A stretch of 52,366 bases of DNA, taken from CAZSVI01 sp964610205. GTDB taxonomy: Bacteria; Bacillota; Clostridia; DSM-8532. Below, piece by piece: positions 26,650 to 34,604 of the stretch. The notes below the pieces were generated by a model. The model was not told the DNA's origin and made no database searches. It saw only the letters and a program-made list of their open reading frames with translations. How positions within the stretch are numbered: the stretch's first letter is position 1; each line of letters opens with the position of its first letter. Both the position numbers and the translations under genes were made by a program. The stretch is from NCBI GenBank assembly GCA_964610205.1, contig CAZSVI010000005.1:1-52366 (forward strand). Reading direction: 5' to 3'.

Positions 26650-27555
26650 TTATGAATAAAGTTTTTCTGATTTATTCAGTTTATTAGCTATTAGGCTTGT
26701 CGTTATTATAGCAATAGCAAGAACAATGGCAATTGCAGCAGCAATACCCATATCGTTCAGCAGACTGAATGCATACTGGAAAACCATCAACGCGACAGTT
26801 AATGTTGAGTTTTGTGGCCCGCCTGAACCATTTGAAAAAATATATGCCTGATCAAACATTTGAAAGGTTGATATAACACCTGTAATAAAAACAAAAGTCG
26901 TAATTGGTTTCATATGTGGTACAGTAATGGACGTGAAACATTTTACGGCGTTTGCGCCGTCCACCCTGGCTGATTCGTACAGGCTTTGCGGTACATCCTG
27001 TAATGCGGCAAGGTAGATTGTCATATAGAAAGGTACCGTTGACCAAATATTCATAGCCATAATGATTTTTAATGTGATAGAAGGCTCATTAAGCCAGTTT
27101 TTTGCTTCCTCTATCAAACTCATTGACAATCCTATCGTATTGAACGGCCCGTTTATGCTGAATATAAACATAAAGATCATCGTTAAAACAACTGATGAAG
27201 TGAGTGTTGGTAAAAAATAAACAAATCTGAATGTCCTTTGAGCCCTTATCCTGCTGTTTAGCACAGCAGCCATCACCAGTGCCACTATGGTCTGAATTGG
27301 CGCTACTACCGAAACAAATTTGATTGTATTCGTAAATGCTTTAAGAATCCTGTCTTCGCTAAAAAACCGCATGTAATTATTTAAGCCGACATAATCAAAT
27401 GTCCACTTAAATAAATTCACCTTATGAAAAGACATTCCTATTGCTACAACCACCGAAATATAAGTAAAAACACCTAATACTATAACTGTTGGAGCTATAA
27501 AAGCGTATCCCTGGAGATGATTAAAAAGACTATTCTTATTCAGCTTCGTTTTCAT
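26650..27555 (-). CDS. Sugar ABC transporter permease, MalF/UgpA type
   Basis: A 301-residue permease: N-terminal GYAFIAPTVIVLGVF segment, six membrane segments, EAA loop (YESARVDGANAV...ITVP). It follows the binding-protein gene after an 81-nt gap that contains a hairpin. The cognate ATPase is not in the window. Confidence 0.92.
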   Translation of the reverse strand: MKTKLNKNSLFNHLQGYAFIAPTVIVLGVFTYISVVVAIGMSFHKVNLFKWTFDYVGLNNYMRFFSEDRILKAFTNTIKFVSVVAPIQTIVALVMAAVLNSRIRAQRTFRFVYFLPTLTSSVVLTMIFMFIFSINGPFNTIGLSMSLIEEAKNWLNEPSITLKIIMAMNIWSTVPFYMTIYLAALQDVPQSLYESARVDGANAVKCFTSITVPHMKPITTFVFITGVISTFQMFDQAYIFSNGSGGPQNSTLTVALMVFQYAFSLLNDMGIAAAIAIVLAIAIITTSLIANKLNKSEKLYS

Positions 27556-27580
27556 ATTATCACCTCAAGCAGATTAGTGC

Positions 27581-27613
27581 CGGATGCGGTAAGGATAAAC
27601 CTGGCCGCATCCG
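27581..27613 (-). other. Intercistronic hairpin after the binding-protein gene
   Basis: CGGATGCGG (27581-27589) pairs exactly with CCGCATCCG (27605-27613). It lies between the binding-protein stop and the permease start, without a T run on the minus strand, which suits an mRNA-stabilising element more than a terminator. Confidence 0.55.
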
Positions 27614-27636
27614 ATTAATTACCTGTACCTAAAATT

Positions 27637-28923
27637 TTATTGAATTTGCTTATTTGCTTCGTCCTGAGCCTTTTTCATCATATCTTCAAGGCTCATTTCA
27701 CCTCTGACAGCAGAGTTAAAGTAGTTCATGAATTCGTTATTGACAATATCCATGGACTCACCCTTCTGCCAGGGTGTAGCATACTCTGCACCGGCAATAT
27801 GCGGAGCTAATTCAGGATCCTGATCTACATTCATTGAAGCCGCTATATCACCGCGTGAGGGAAGAACCCCAGCGCCTGTACACCAGGTAGTCATACCCTT
27901 AGTACCGGTTACATATTTGATCCAGGCAAGAGCGGCATCTTTTTCCTTAGAACGGGAATTTATCGACCAGCCAACGGTATAGACCATTGTGCTCTTCTTG
28001 CCGATGAGTGTCGGAAGCTCAGCAACCTCAAACTGAATGTCCGGGAATTGGGATTTCATGGTACCCAGCATCCAGTTACCTTCAATAACCATAGCGGCTT
28101 GTTCATTACCGAATGCTTCACCATTCCATCCTGTGCCTATATCCGCTGGTGTTACAATTTTTTTAGCGGCAGCGGCGTCAACCAAAGGTTTAATGTTAGC
28201 TGCAATTTTGGGATCTCCCAGGTTTGATTTCCTGTTATCCGCCTGGAGAACACTTGTACCGTCTATCTGCATCATATCAAGTAAACGAGCCATATCCTGA
28301 TTATATGTAAGAGCAGCAATACCATTTGGCAGTTTTGCCAGAATATTATCCAGATATTCCGTACTGTAGAGTTCTTCCTGAGTTTTTGGTATGTCACCGG
28401 CTGTGATCCATTTTGTATTATAGTAGAGTGCCAATGTAGAATAGTCTTTGGGAACAGAGTATAATTTCCCATCCTTTTGGAAAGCACTAATCAGCGGAAC
28501 GTAGAACTTGTCAGCTTCTACAAAAGCAGGATCGATTTCAGCAAGAACGTCCTGGTTAATAAAGAATGGTGCCATGTATGCATCTACATAAAATACGTCC
28601 GGAGCTAAACCTGCTACTAAATCCGCTTTAATCTGGGTTGTAAAATCAGTATAAACTTTTTCTTCAGTCTTTATACCGGTATCGGTAGTAAAATTTGCAA
28701 GTAAAATTGCAAAGGTTGTATTTTCTCCATCGTTTCCTCCCCAACGTCCAACTTTTATTGTCTTTCCTTTAAGATCCGGAGCTTCTTTACCAGTAGAAGC
28801 ATTTGTTGTTTCACCAGATGTTGGCGCACTTTGAGTTGATTTTGTTTCGCTGACATTTCCGCAACCCGCAAGCATCATCGCAGAAATTGCAAAAGCAAGA
28901 GCCAATGTACTAATCCTTTTCAT
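27637..28923 (-). CDS. Extracellular sugar-binding lipoprotein (mannoside transporter)
   Basis: A 428-residue family 1 binding protein with lipobox LAGC (Cys21), a Ser/Thr-rich linker, and typical segments VGRWGGNDGENTTFA, LVAGLAPDVFYVDAYMAPFF, KLYSVPKDYSTLALYYNTKW and GWSINSRSKEKDAALAWIKY. An AGGAGG-type site precedes the ATG. It works with the two permeases downstream. The neighbouring GH130 suggests a beta-mannoside ligand; this is inference. Confidence 0.92.
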   Translation of the reverse strand: MKRISTLALAFAISAMMLAGCGNVSETKSTQSAPTSGETTNASTGKEAPDLKGKTIKVGRWGGNDGENTTFAILLANFTTDTGIKTEEKVYTDFTTQIKADLVAGLAPDVFYVDAYMAPFFINQDVLAEIDPAFVEADKFYVPLISAFQKDGKLYSVPKDYSTLALYYNTKWITAGDIPKTQEELYSTEYLDNILAKLPNGIAALTYNQDMARLLDMMQIDGTSVLQADNRKSNLGDPKIAANIKPLVDAAAAKKIVTPADIGTGWNGEAFGNEQAAMVIEGNWMLGTMKSQFPDIQFEVAELPTLIGKKSTMVYTVGWSINSRSKEKDAALAWIKYVTGTKGMTTWCTGAGVLPSRGDIAASMNVDQDPELAPHIAGAEYATPWQKGESMDIVNNEFMNYFNSAVRGEMSLEDMMKKAQDEANKQIQ

Positions 28924-29071
28924 ATTCTTTCCTCCTATTCAAAATAGTTTATTATTTTAGCCGCCGTATATAACGGTCGGTTAATAACAAATCACAGGGA
29001 ACTTTTATTCTATCAATCATTTATCCCTGGAACAATGAATATTTGAAATCTTCTCAAAGCTTTCCCCACAC

Positions 29072-30118
29072 TTATAAACCTACACTGTCCAAAACATCAT
29101 CCAATGTATAATCAATACAGGCAACACTCTTGTCCGCAGCGCCATAGTACAGCCGAATCTGCTGTCCATCTTCTAAAAGACCGCAACTAAAGATAACATT
29201 TTTAAAGAAACCTTCTGTTTCATATTCCTCTTCAGGTTTTATAAATGGCATTTCACTTCTTGCCATCACTTTCCACGGCTCATTCAGGTCAAGCAGCATA
29301 ACACCGAGACAGTAATAATCATCAACTGTTGCGCCATGGTATATCTCAACCCATCCGTGTTCTGTCCTGAAAGGTACCGCACTGGCACCTATTCGTCCAT
29401 TGTCCCAGTATCCGGGACGGACACCAGCCAAACGTCTGTGATTACCCCAACAGATCAGATCATTTGAATCTGCAATCCATATTTCCGGTCGAGAGCAATA
29501 TGAACCTGACGGTCTGTGCAGCGCATAATATTTACCGTTAATTTTCTCCGGGAAAATTGCCACGTTTTTATTGTCGGGACAAAATATTATGCCCTCTCTT
29601 TTGAAGTTTTTAAAATCCGGTGTGGATATCAAGCCGGTCGTAATTCCTGCACTTGATGCCGCACTGTAATTTATGTAATACCTGCCATTCAACAGCGTTA
29701 CCCGTGCATCCTCAATACCGTATGCTTCATATATATTATCAGGTATTATTGCAGGTTGATTCTCAACCTGAAACCGATAACCGTCAATGCTGCGCGCAAT
29801 TCTTAAATGAGACAGGGATGTTAGATATTTCTGGTCTTCAATTACTATTACCCTTGGATCATAAAGTTCAATGCCTTTACATGTCCTGCTGATTTCCTTT
29901 ACAATAATTTCCTTGTTTTTATCGTCATAAATTGGAACTTTAATAAAGTGCTCATCATTATCCTTTGGTCTCTCTGCTACTCTTACTACAAGTATGGTTT
30001 CTTCTCCGTATTTTGCTACTCCCGGATTAAAAACGCCAATAACTTCGAAATCCTTTCTTGAGGGTTTAACATCTTCGGTTGTTATAATAGGATTTTTTGA
30101 ATACCGAACTATTGACAT
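29072..30118 (-). CDS. GH130 family beta-mannoside phosphorylase or hydrolase
   Basis: A 348-residue cytoplasmic five-bladed beta-propeller enzyme. Family signatures include FNPGVAKYGEETILVVRV (29-46), LYDPRV (85-90), GIEDARVTLLNGRYYINYS (134-152) with Asp137 at the position of the catalytic acid, and HRPSG (201-205). GH130 enzymes act on beta-1,2- or beta-1,4-mannosides, mostly as phosphorylases; some subgroups are hydrolases and I cannot decide from the sequence by eye. GGAGG lies 6 nt before the ATG. It is first in the minus-strand operon and starts from a consensus promoter at 30168-30196. Confidence 0.85.
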   Translation of the reverse strand: MSIVRYSKNPIITTEDVKPSRKDFEVIGVFNPGVAKYGEETILVVRVAERPKDNDEHFIKVPIYDDKNKEIIVKEISRTCKGIELYDPRVIVIEDQKYLTSLSHLRIARSIDGYRFQVENQPAIIPDNIYEAYGIEDARVTLLNGRYYINYSAASSAGITTGLISTPDFKNFKREGIIFCPDNKNVAIFPEKINGKYYALHRPSGSYCSRPEIWIADSNDLICWGNHRRLAGVRPGYWDNGRIGASAVPFRTEHGWVEIYHGATVDDYYCLGVMLLDLNEPWKVMARSEMPFIKPEEEYETEGFFKNVIFSCGLLEDGQQIRLYYGAADKSVACIDYTLDDVLDSVGL

Positions 30119-30140
30119 TGGGTACCTCCATGAAACATAA

Positions 30141-30162
30141 TGTTAAGTAATATTTACTAACA
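30141..30162. promoter_or_regulatory. Candidate LacI operator at the GH130 start site
   Basis: An imperfect palindrome whose outer arms TGTTA and TAACA are exact. It lies just downstream of the -10 of the GH130 promoter and next to the divergent LacI gene. ACTAA/TTAGT words recur in this intergenic region (for example 30427-30435, 30497-30502, 30526-30530). Confidence 0.5.
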
Positions 30163-30167
30163 AATTC

Positions 30168-30196
30168 ATTATAAAACTAATTTTAGTTACTGTCAA
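30168..30196 (-). promoter_or_regulatory. Consensus sigma-A promoter of the mannoside operon, with palindrome in the spacer
   Basis: On the minus strand TTGACA (30191-30196), 17 bp, TATAAT (30168-30173). The spacer holds AACTAA-TT-TTAGTT (30175-30188), an exact inverted repeat and a second candidate operator. A repressor bound there would block polymerase directly. Confidence 0.85.
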
Positions 30197-30198
30197 TA

Positions 30199-30540
30199 TG
30201 CAATTATATATATTTTTTGTTTACTACTTTTTTGCTCGGGAGAATAATCATATCGGTTGATAATGCCACAGCGGAATGGCTTTATTTCCCGGTTGTGCCG
30301 CTGTCCGGCGGTGCTTGCGCAGCCAAGCTGAAGGGTATTCTTATGCTTTTTGAAAAGAGAAACGTCTTGAATTATGTCTCCAAAGGAACTCGGCTCAAGT
30401 TACTTTAGCTAATGATTTTGCTATAATACTAACTATTGTTACTTTATGTTTTATTACTTTTGTTAGGTTGCTTTTACAATATGTATTGATTTTGTATACT
30501 AAATATAATATCATACAAAGTAACATACTAAAAAGCGAGG
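30199..30540. other. Intergenic region upstream of LacI gene
   Basis: A GC-richer block at about 30231-30345 contains a 63-codon open frame without a ribosome site; I do not consider it a gene and recognise nothing in it. GTTACTTT occurs at 30399-30406 and 30438-30445 and inverted at 30517-30524, so these may be additional regulator sites. No confident promoter for LacI was found. Confidence 0.35.
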
Positions 30541-30547
30541 ATAGTTA

Positions 30548-31558
30548 ATGAGATACAAATGCATATCAATGCAAACTATTGCCGATGAACTTGATATTTC
30601 AAAAGTTACAGTATATAAGGCACTAAACAATCAACCCGGCGTAAGTAAGGAACTGAAGGATAAAATCATTCTCAAAGGGAAAGAATTAGGCTATATAAAG
30701 GATTCCGGCAATAACATACCTAAGCTGAAAAAATTGGTTTACATTGTTCCAAAACGATATTTTTTAGAGAACGAGAACTTCTATTCTTCAATTTATTACT
30801 ATTTAAATAACGAATGTATGGATGAATCCTTTGAGCTATCCCTTTTTATTATTGATCGAAACTCTGAAGAAAATGCCATTATTCCGCAACCGGTGACTAA
30901 AAGTTATTATGATGGAATCTTCATTGCAGGCGAGTTCTGCGTCTCGTATCTGGATGCGTTATGCTTCTTGAATCCTCCCAAGATTTCTATTGATTTTTAT
31001 AAACCTCATTTTGAAATCGATAGTATAATAGCTGATAATTTTTTCTCAGGATACTATGCAACTAACTACTTATTGGAAAAGGGTCATACAAAGGTCGGTT
31101 TTCTTGGAGATCCAAAGCAAACATCGAGTATATCGGATCGTTTTTTCGGGTATCTAAAGGCATTGGATGCTTATAACCTGTCTTACAAAAAACAGTGGCA
31201 TCTCGTCAACAATGATAGTGATACCGGATACTATAAGCTTGATATCGAGTTACCCTCCGAGATGCCTACCTCCTTTATTTGCCACTGTGATATGGCTGCT
31301 TATTTTCTTATACAAAAGCTTAATTCTGTTGGTATCAGTGTACCTGGAGATATCTCTGTCGTTAGTTTTGATAACACTGTTCTCAGCCAGGAAAATAAAC
31401 TCAGCCTTACGACGATTGATATAAGCACCAGGGATTTTGCCTTTAAAGCCCTAAAACAAATGAAGGCAAGAATAAAGGATCCTCTTTTACCTTATCAGAG
31501 AATTTATATACACACCCAACTGATCGAAAGAAGCTCCGTAAAATCGCTTTTAGAATAG
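30548..31558 (+). CDS. LacI-family transcriptional regulator
   Basis: A 336-residue regulator. The N-terminal HTH (TIADELDISKVTVYKALNNQ, about 10-29) with hinge GYIKD is followed by a periplasmic-binding-like ligand domain (about 60-336) with the usual DNFFSGYYATNYLLEKGH and DISVVSFDNT segments. The GAGGA site is 6 nt before the ATG. It is divergent from the GH130 operon and probably represses it until a mannoside inducer binds. Confidence 0.92.
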   Translation: MRYKCISMQTIADELDISKVTVYKALNNQPGVSKELKDKIILKGKELGYIKDSGNNIPKLKKLVYIVPKRYFLENENFYSSIYYYLNNECMDESFELSLFIIDRNSEENAIIPQPVTKSYYDGIFIAGEFCVSYLDALCFLNPPKISIDFYKPHFEIDSIIADNFFSGYYATNYLLEKGHTKVGFLGDPKQTSSISDRFFGYLKALDAYNLSYKKQWHLVNNDSDTGYYKLDIELPSEMPTSFICHCDMAAYFLIQKLNSVGISVPGDISVVSFDNTVLSQENKLSLTTIDISTRDFAFKALKQMKARIKDPLLPYQRIYIHTQLIERSSVKSLLE

Positions 31559-31614
31559 AACTCCCCAAGCTTGTACAGAGTATACATGATGCTGCAATTG
31601 CTTTCGCTGTCATA

Positions 31615-31661
31615 GTGAACTCGTTCAGTTAACGCTGAGCATCGTAACTTCGGTGGGGGAC
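31615..31661. repeat. Palindromic dispersed repeat, copy B
   Basis: This 47-bp block matches the reverse complement of 10919-10965 with 43 of 47 identities and no gaps, including the CTTCGGTGGGGG end. The internal hairpin is partly decayed. It lies alone between LacI and the HTH gene, without the second CTTCGGTGGGGG arm seen in copy A. Confidence 0.75.
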
Positions 31662-31792
31662 ATTAGTTACATGTTCTCCGATTTTAGTTTGAGTATTTAT
31701 CTCATATTCTTGCAAATATTCGGATAACCGCATATAATATATGTATTATTTTGTCGTACATCCATCGAAATCAGAATAATGAGGCATAATAT

Positions 31793-32431
31793 ATGGAGTA
31801 TATGTCAGTCAAAGATGCCGCTTCACTTTGGAATATTTCGGAACGCCGGGTACAAAAATACTGTGAAGATAGCCGCATTGAGGGCGTCCGGCGTTTTGGG
31901 CACTCCTGGATGATCCCCGGGGATGCTATGAAGCCGGCTATTCCTAAAAGATCCGTTTCAAGAAAAGAAACGAGCAGCATAAATAAACAGACAAATCAAG
32001 TCAAAACAAGCACATTATTCAAAAACCTGTTTAAATCGTCGAATATAAATGAGTTCATAGAAAAGAACACCGATGAAATTCGGTTGCAGCCTTTCAGTGA
32101 ATACATAATGGGACTGTGTGAGAAGAAAGACGAAGTCCCTGAACATATTATCAGACGGGCTAACATTGAACGCTCCTTCGGGCATCAACTTTTCAAAGGT
32201 ACAAAAAAGCCTTCGCGGGATACGGTTCTGCAATTGGCCTTTGGGTTCGAGGCAGATGTGGATACTGCTCAGGAGCTTTTGAAGCATGCCGGGATGAGCG
32301 CATTGTATCCTCGGGTAAAGCGGGACACGGCAATCCTCTACTGCTTGCATAACCGCTTTACGGTTGTGGAAACACAAAATGTTCTTCACGAAATGGAATT
32401 ACCTTTGATTGGGGGCGGTAAAGTAAAGTGA
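31793..32431 (+). CDS. HTH DNA-binding protein (MerR/excisionase-like N-terminus plus XRE-like domain)
   Basis: A 212-residue protein. Residues 4-45 (SVKDAASLWNISERRVQKYC, RRFGHSWMIPGDA) form an excisionase/MerR-type HTH. After a charged linker (50-75), residues 80-205 resemble an XRE-like helical domain found next to Ser/Thr kinases in clostridia. GAGG lies 8 nt before the ATG. A kinase start overlaps its stop by 4 nt but is truncated. It is likely a regulator of this surface-protein cluster. Confidence 0.7.
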   Translation: MEYMSVKDAASLWNISERRVQKYCEDSRIEGVRRFGHSWMIPGDAMKPAIPKRSVSRKETSSINKQTNQVKTSTLFKNLFKSSNINEFIEKNTDEIRLQPFSEYIMGLCEKKDEVPEHIIRRANIERSFGHQLFKGTKKPSRDTVLQLAFGFEADVDTAQELLKHAGMSALYPRVKRDTAILYCLHNRFTVVETQNVLHEMELPLIGGGKVK

Positions 32432-32589
32432 GTGATGTGAAAACAGCAGTGAGCGATATTGAAGATGCCTTTGATGCATCACGCTATCCCGCGGATTTTT
32501 TGAAAAAATATACCCCGCTTGAGTGTCTGTCAAGCAAACACGGCACCGAAACTTTTTTAGTAAAGCAAAAGGACAGAGAGCGGCACTGA
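32428..32589 (+). pseudogene. Truncated Ser/Thr protein kinase (N-terminal stub)
   Basis: A GTG overlapping the previous stop (GTGA) opens a 53-residue frame. It contains DASRYPADFLKKYTPLECLS and SKHGTETFLVKQKDRERH, which resemble the N-terminal lead-in and glycine-loop region of Hanks-type kinases that follow such HTH genes. The frame stops before the catalytic Lys region, and no kinase sequence follows. So this is probably a deleted kinase; an intact small protein is the alternative. Confidence 0.5.
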
Positions 32590-32623
32590 AGATTTACAAT
32601 TTATTAAAAAGGAGAACAAACTT

Positions 32624-33901
32624 ATGAAGAAAACAGCGATGAGCGTTTTTTCTCTGGTTATGATGCTGGCCTTAAGCCTTGCTTTGCTTATGCCAACATA
32701 CGCGGCAAATATTGATGGGGCGGAGACAAAGGCGGTGGCCCTGAAACAGCTTGGGCTATTTCAGGGAGTGTCCGGTACCGATTTTGATCTGGACAGGGCG
32801 CCTACCCGTACAGAAGCGATGGTTATGCTGATCCGCATACTTGGAAAGGAATCGGAAGCTCTTAACGGCAGCTGGTCGCATCCGTTTACGGACGTTGCCT
32901 CATGGGCTGATAAGTATATTGGTTATGCTTATGAAAAGGGGCTTACCAAAGGCGTGTCGGCCACAGAATACGGTACCGGCAACGCAAGTTCGGATATGTA
33001 CCTGACCTTCATGCTCCGCGCACTGAATTATAATGATTCGACCGGTGATTTTACCTGGGACGCCCCGGATGTGCTTGCCAAGGCGGTCGGCATCCTGCCG
33101 GACGGTGTGAATACTGAGAGTTTTTTACGGTCGGATGTTGTGCTCGTGTCCTGGGCCGCATTAGAAGCAGATTTGAAGGGCGGCAGCCAACGACTTGCGA
33201 ATAAATTAATTGCGGAAAGTATATTCACGGGCGATGATTACACACATGCGATCGAACTGGTAAACGAGAAAAAGCCCAAACCCGTATCCGTTTCTACCTC
33301 CGAAGCCCTTAAGGAGGCTTTTGCGGATAAAACCGTAAAGGCCATATCCATTGACTCCTTAGGAACACCTGTGGTTATTACAGATGAGCTTACCATACCG
33401 GTGGGCGTTACCTTAACGGTAAATTGCGGTAGCGATTTCCACATCGAGGGTACTCTGACAAACAACGGAACAATTAATGTAATGGGCGCTGATTCCATAA
33501 GCGATGATTTTATCAATTATTCCGTAATGTCTGTTCAGAACGGCGGACTACTTATCAACAACGGCGCGGTAAATCTGTTTGCATCCCTCCTTGAGGATAC
33601 CGACGATCACGGGCCCATAGGCGGACAGCTTCGTCTGATTGGCGGTACCTTCACCAATAAGGGCTCTGTTTTTCTGAAGGCCGGACTTGTCAACACGCAT
33701 GGCGGGGTGGCCGGTGTGATTGACGGCACGTTTACCAATGATTCGGTAGTTATTGTGGACGGCTTCTTCCTTCGTATTGAGAATGGAGAGTTTGTTAACA
33801 ACGCCGGCGCGGTCGTAATCAACAACAGCCATATTTTTACAGAGGAAACCGGAACATTTACAAATAACGGTACTCTTTCGGGGACTGAGATCATTCAATG
33901 A
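32624..33901 (+). CDS. SLH-domain surface protein with beta-solenoid-like C-terminus
   Basis: A 425-residue secreted protein with a signal peptide (1-27, cleavage after TYA). Residues 30-205 hold SLH-type repeats (for example TRTEAMVMLIRILGKESEAL; FTDVASWADKYIGYAYEKGL; GVSATEYGTGNASSDMYLTF). SLH domains bind the cell-wall secondary polymer. Residues 235-425 are a Gly/Asn-rich beta-solenoid-like region with repeating NNGTINV, NNGAVNL, NKGSVFL and NNGTLSG units. AAAAAGGAG is upstream. It is near the kinase stub and HTH gene. Confidence 0.85.
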   Translation: MKKTAMSVFSLVMMLALSLALLMPTYAANIDGAETKAVALKQLGLFQGVSGTDFDLDRAPTRTEAMVMLIRILGKESEALNGSWSHPFTDVASWADKYIGYAYEKGLTKGVSATEYGTGNASSDMYLTFMLRALNYNDSTGDFTWDAPDVLAKAVGILPDGVNTESFLRSDVVLVSWAALEADLKGGSQRLANKLIAESIFTGDDYTHAIELVNEKKPKPVSVSTSEALKEAFADKTVKAISIDSLGTPVVITDELTIPVGVTLTVNCGSDFHIEGTLTNNGTINVMGADSISDDFINYSVMSVQNGGLLINNGAVNLFASLLEDTDDHGPIGGQLRLIGGTFTNKGSVFLKAGLVNTHGGVAGVIDGTFTNDSVVIVDGFFLRIENGEFVNNAGAVVINNSHIFTEETGTFTNNGTLSGTEIIQ

Positions 33902-34165
33902 GTTCTTGCGAGAATTGAACACCAAAACGCGCCGCACACAAAACGCTTATTTTATGCTGCAATTGGTTATAACAAATAACACGACCCGATCATATTATAT
34001 TGTGGGAAGCTATATCAAAGGAAATCTATTAAATGTTTGTATATTTTGGTATATATACCACTGGACTTGCAATATTGAATGAAACTAAGCAGTTATTTTT
34101 TTCACTTTTAAATTCTATAACCTTTACAATCATTTAAACCCCTCATTCCTTATAAAATCCCGTAA

Positions 34166-34203
34166 GTGGTCTGTAATGTATATTTTTAGAGTTTACAGAC
34201 CAC
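34166..34203. other. Stem-loop in the 33902-34604 non-coding stretch
   Basis: GTGGTCTGTAA (34166-34176) pairs with TTTACAGACCAC (34192-34203), 11 bp with one bulge. There is no T tract. The 703-base stretch 33902-34604 has no gene I can support; it holds this hairpin, the one at 34220 and the twin motif at 34451. Confidence 0.5.
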
Positions 34204-34219
34204 AAATGAATAAAGTGTA

Positions 34220-34263
34220 TTTGTAACCCTTTAAATGATATTATAATCATGAAGGGTTACAAA
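34220..34263. other. Second stem-loop in the non-coding stretch
   Basis: TTTGTAACCCTT (34220-34231) is an exact inverted copy of AAGGGTTACAAA (34252-34263) around a 20-nt loop. Together with the hairpin at 34166 it could be a remnant of a structured repeat; the function is unknown. Confidence 0.5.
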
Positions 34264-34450
34264 ACACCAGATATTAGCCTCTCCTGATGCCGCCATGAGA
34301 TAGGAGTAACTGATATCCTGTCCCATATAATTAAGACATGCCTATATTTTAACATAAGACTAAATTCTCGACTTTTTTGAGGATTAACATATCAGTGAAA
34401 AAATACCTTTATGATATTCGTATCCGCTCATTTAAACTTCATCATTTCAT

Positions 34451-34512
34451 AAAAAACCTCACATCCGGCTTCAGTACTAAAAAAATAAACTTTAAAAACC
34501 TCGCATCAGGGT
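34451..34512 (-). promoter_or_regulatory. Twin ATGYGAGGTTTT motif upstream of SLH/RCC1 gene
   Basis: Two copies on the minus strand: GGATGTGAGGTTTTTT (34451-34466) and CTGATGCGAGGTTTTT (34495-34510). The GAGGTT cores are 42 bp apart, about four helical turns. The same pair with 41-bp spacing is at 46468-46521. A TACAAT without a matching -35 lies at 34538-34543, which suits an activator-dependent promoter. Confidence 0.65.
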
Positions 34513-34604
34513 AATAGCGTGTAGATGCTCTCTTTTCTACAATGGATGGTAGGAACTTCTGTATTACAAAACCCTACCGGAGATAATGAAAGGAGTTTTT
34601 AAAT

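Noticed and set aside
30217..30408. 63-codon plus-strand frame in the LacI/GH130 intergenic region
   Set aside because: No ribosome site, odd GC-rich composition and no known family; it overlaps only non-coding DNA with operator-like words.
33902..34604. Hidden gene in the 703-base gap
   Set aside because: All six frames are broken by stops and no ribosome site precedes a sensible frame; only hairpins and the twin motif stand out.
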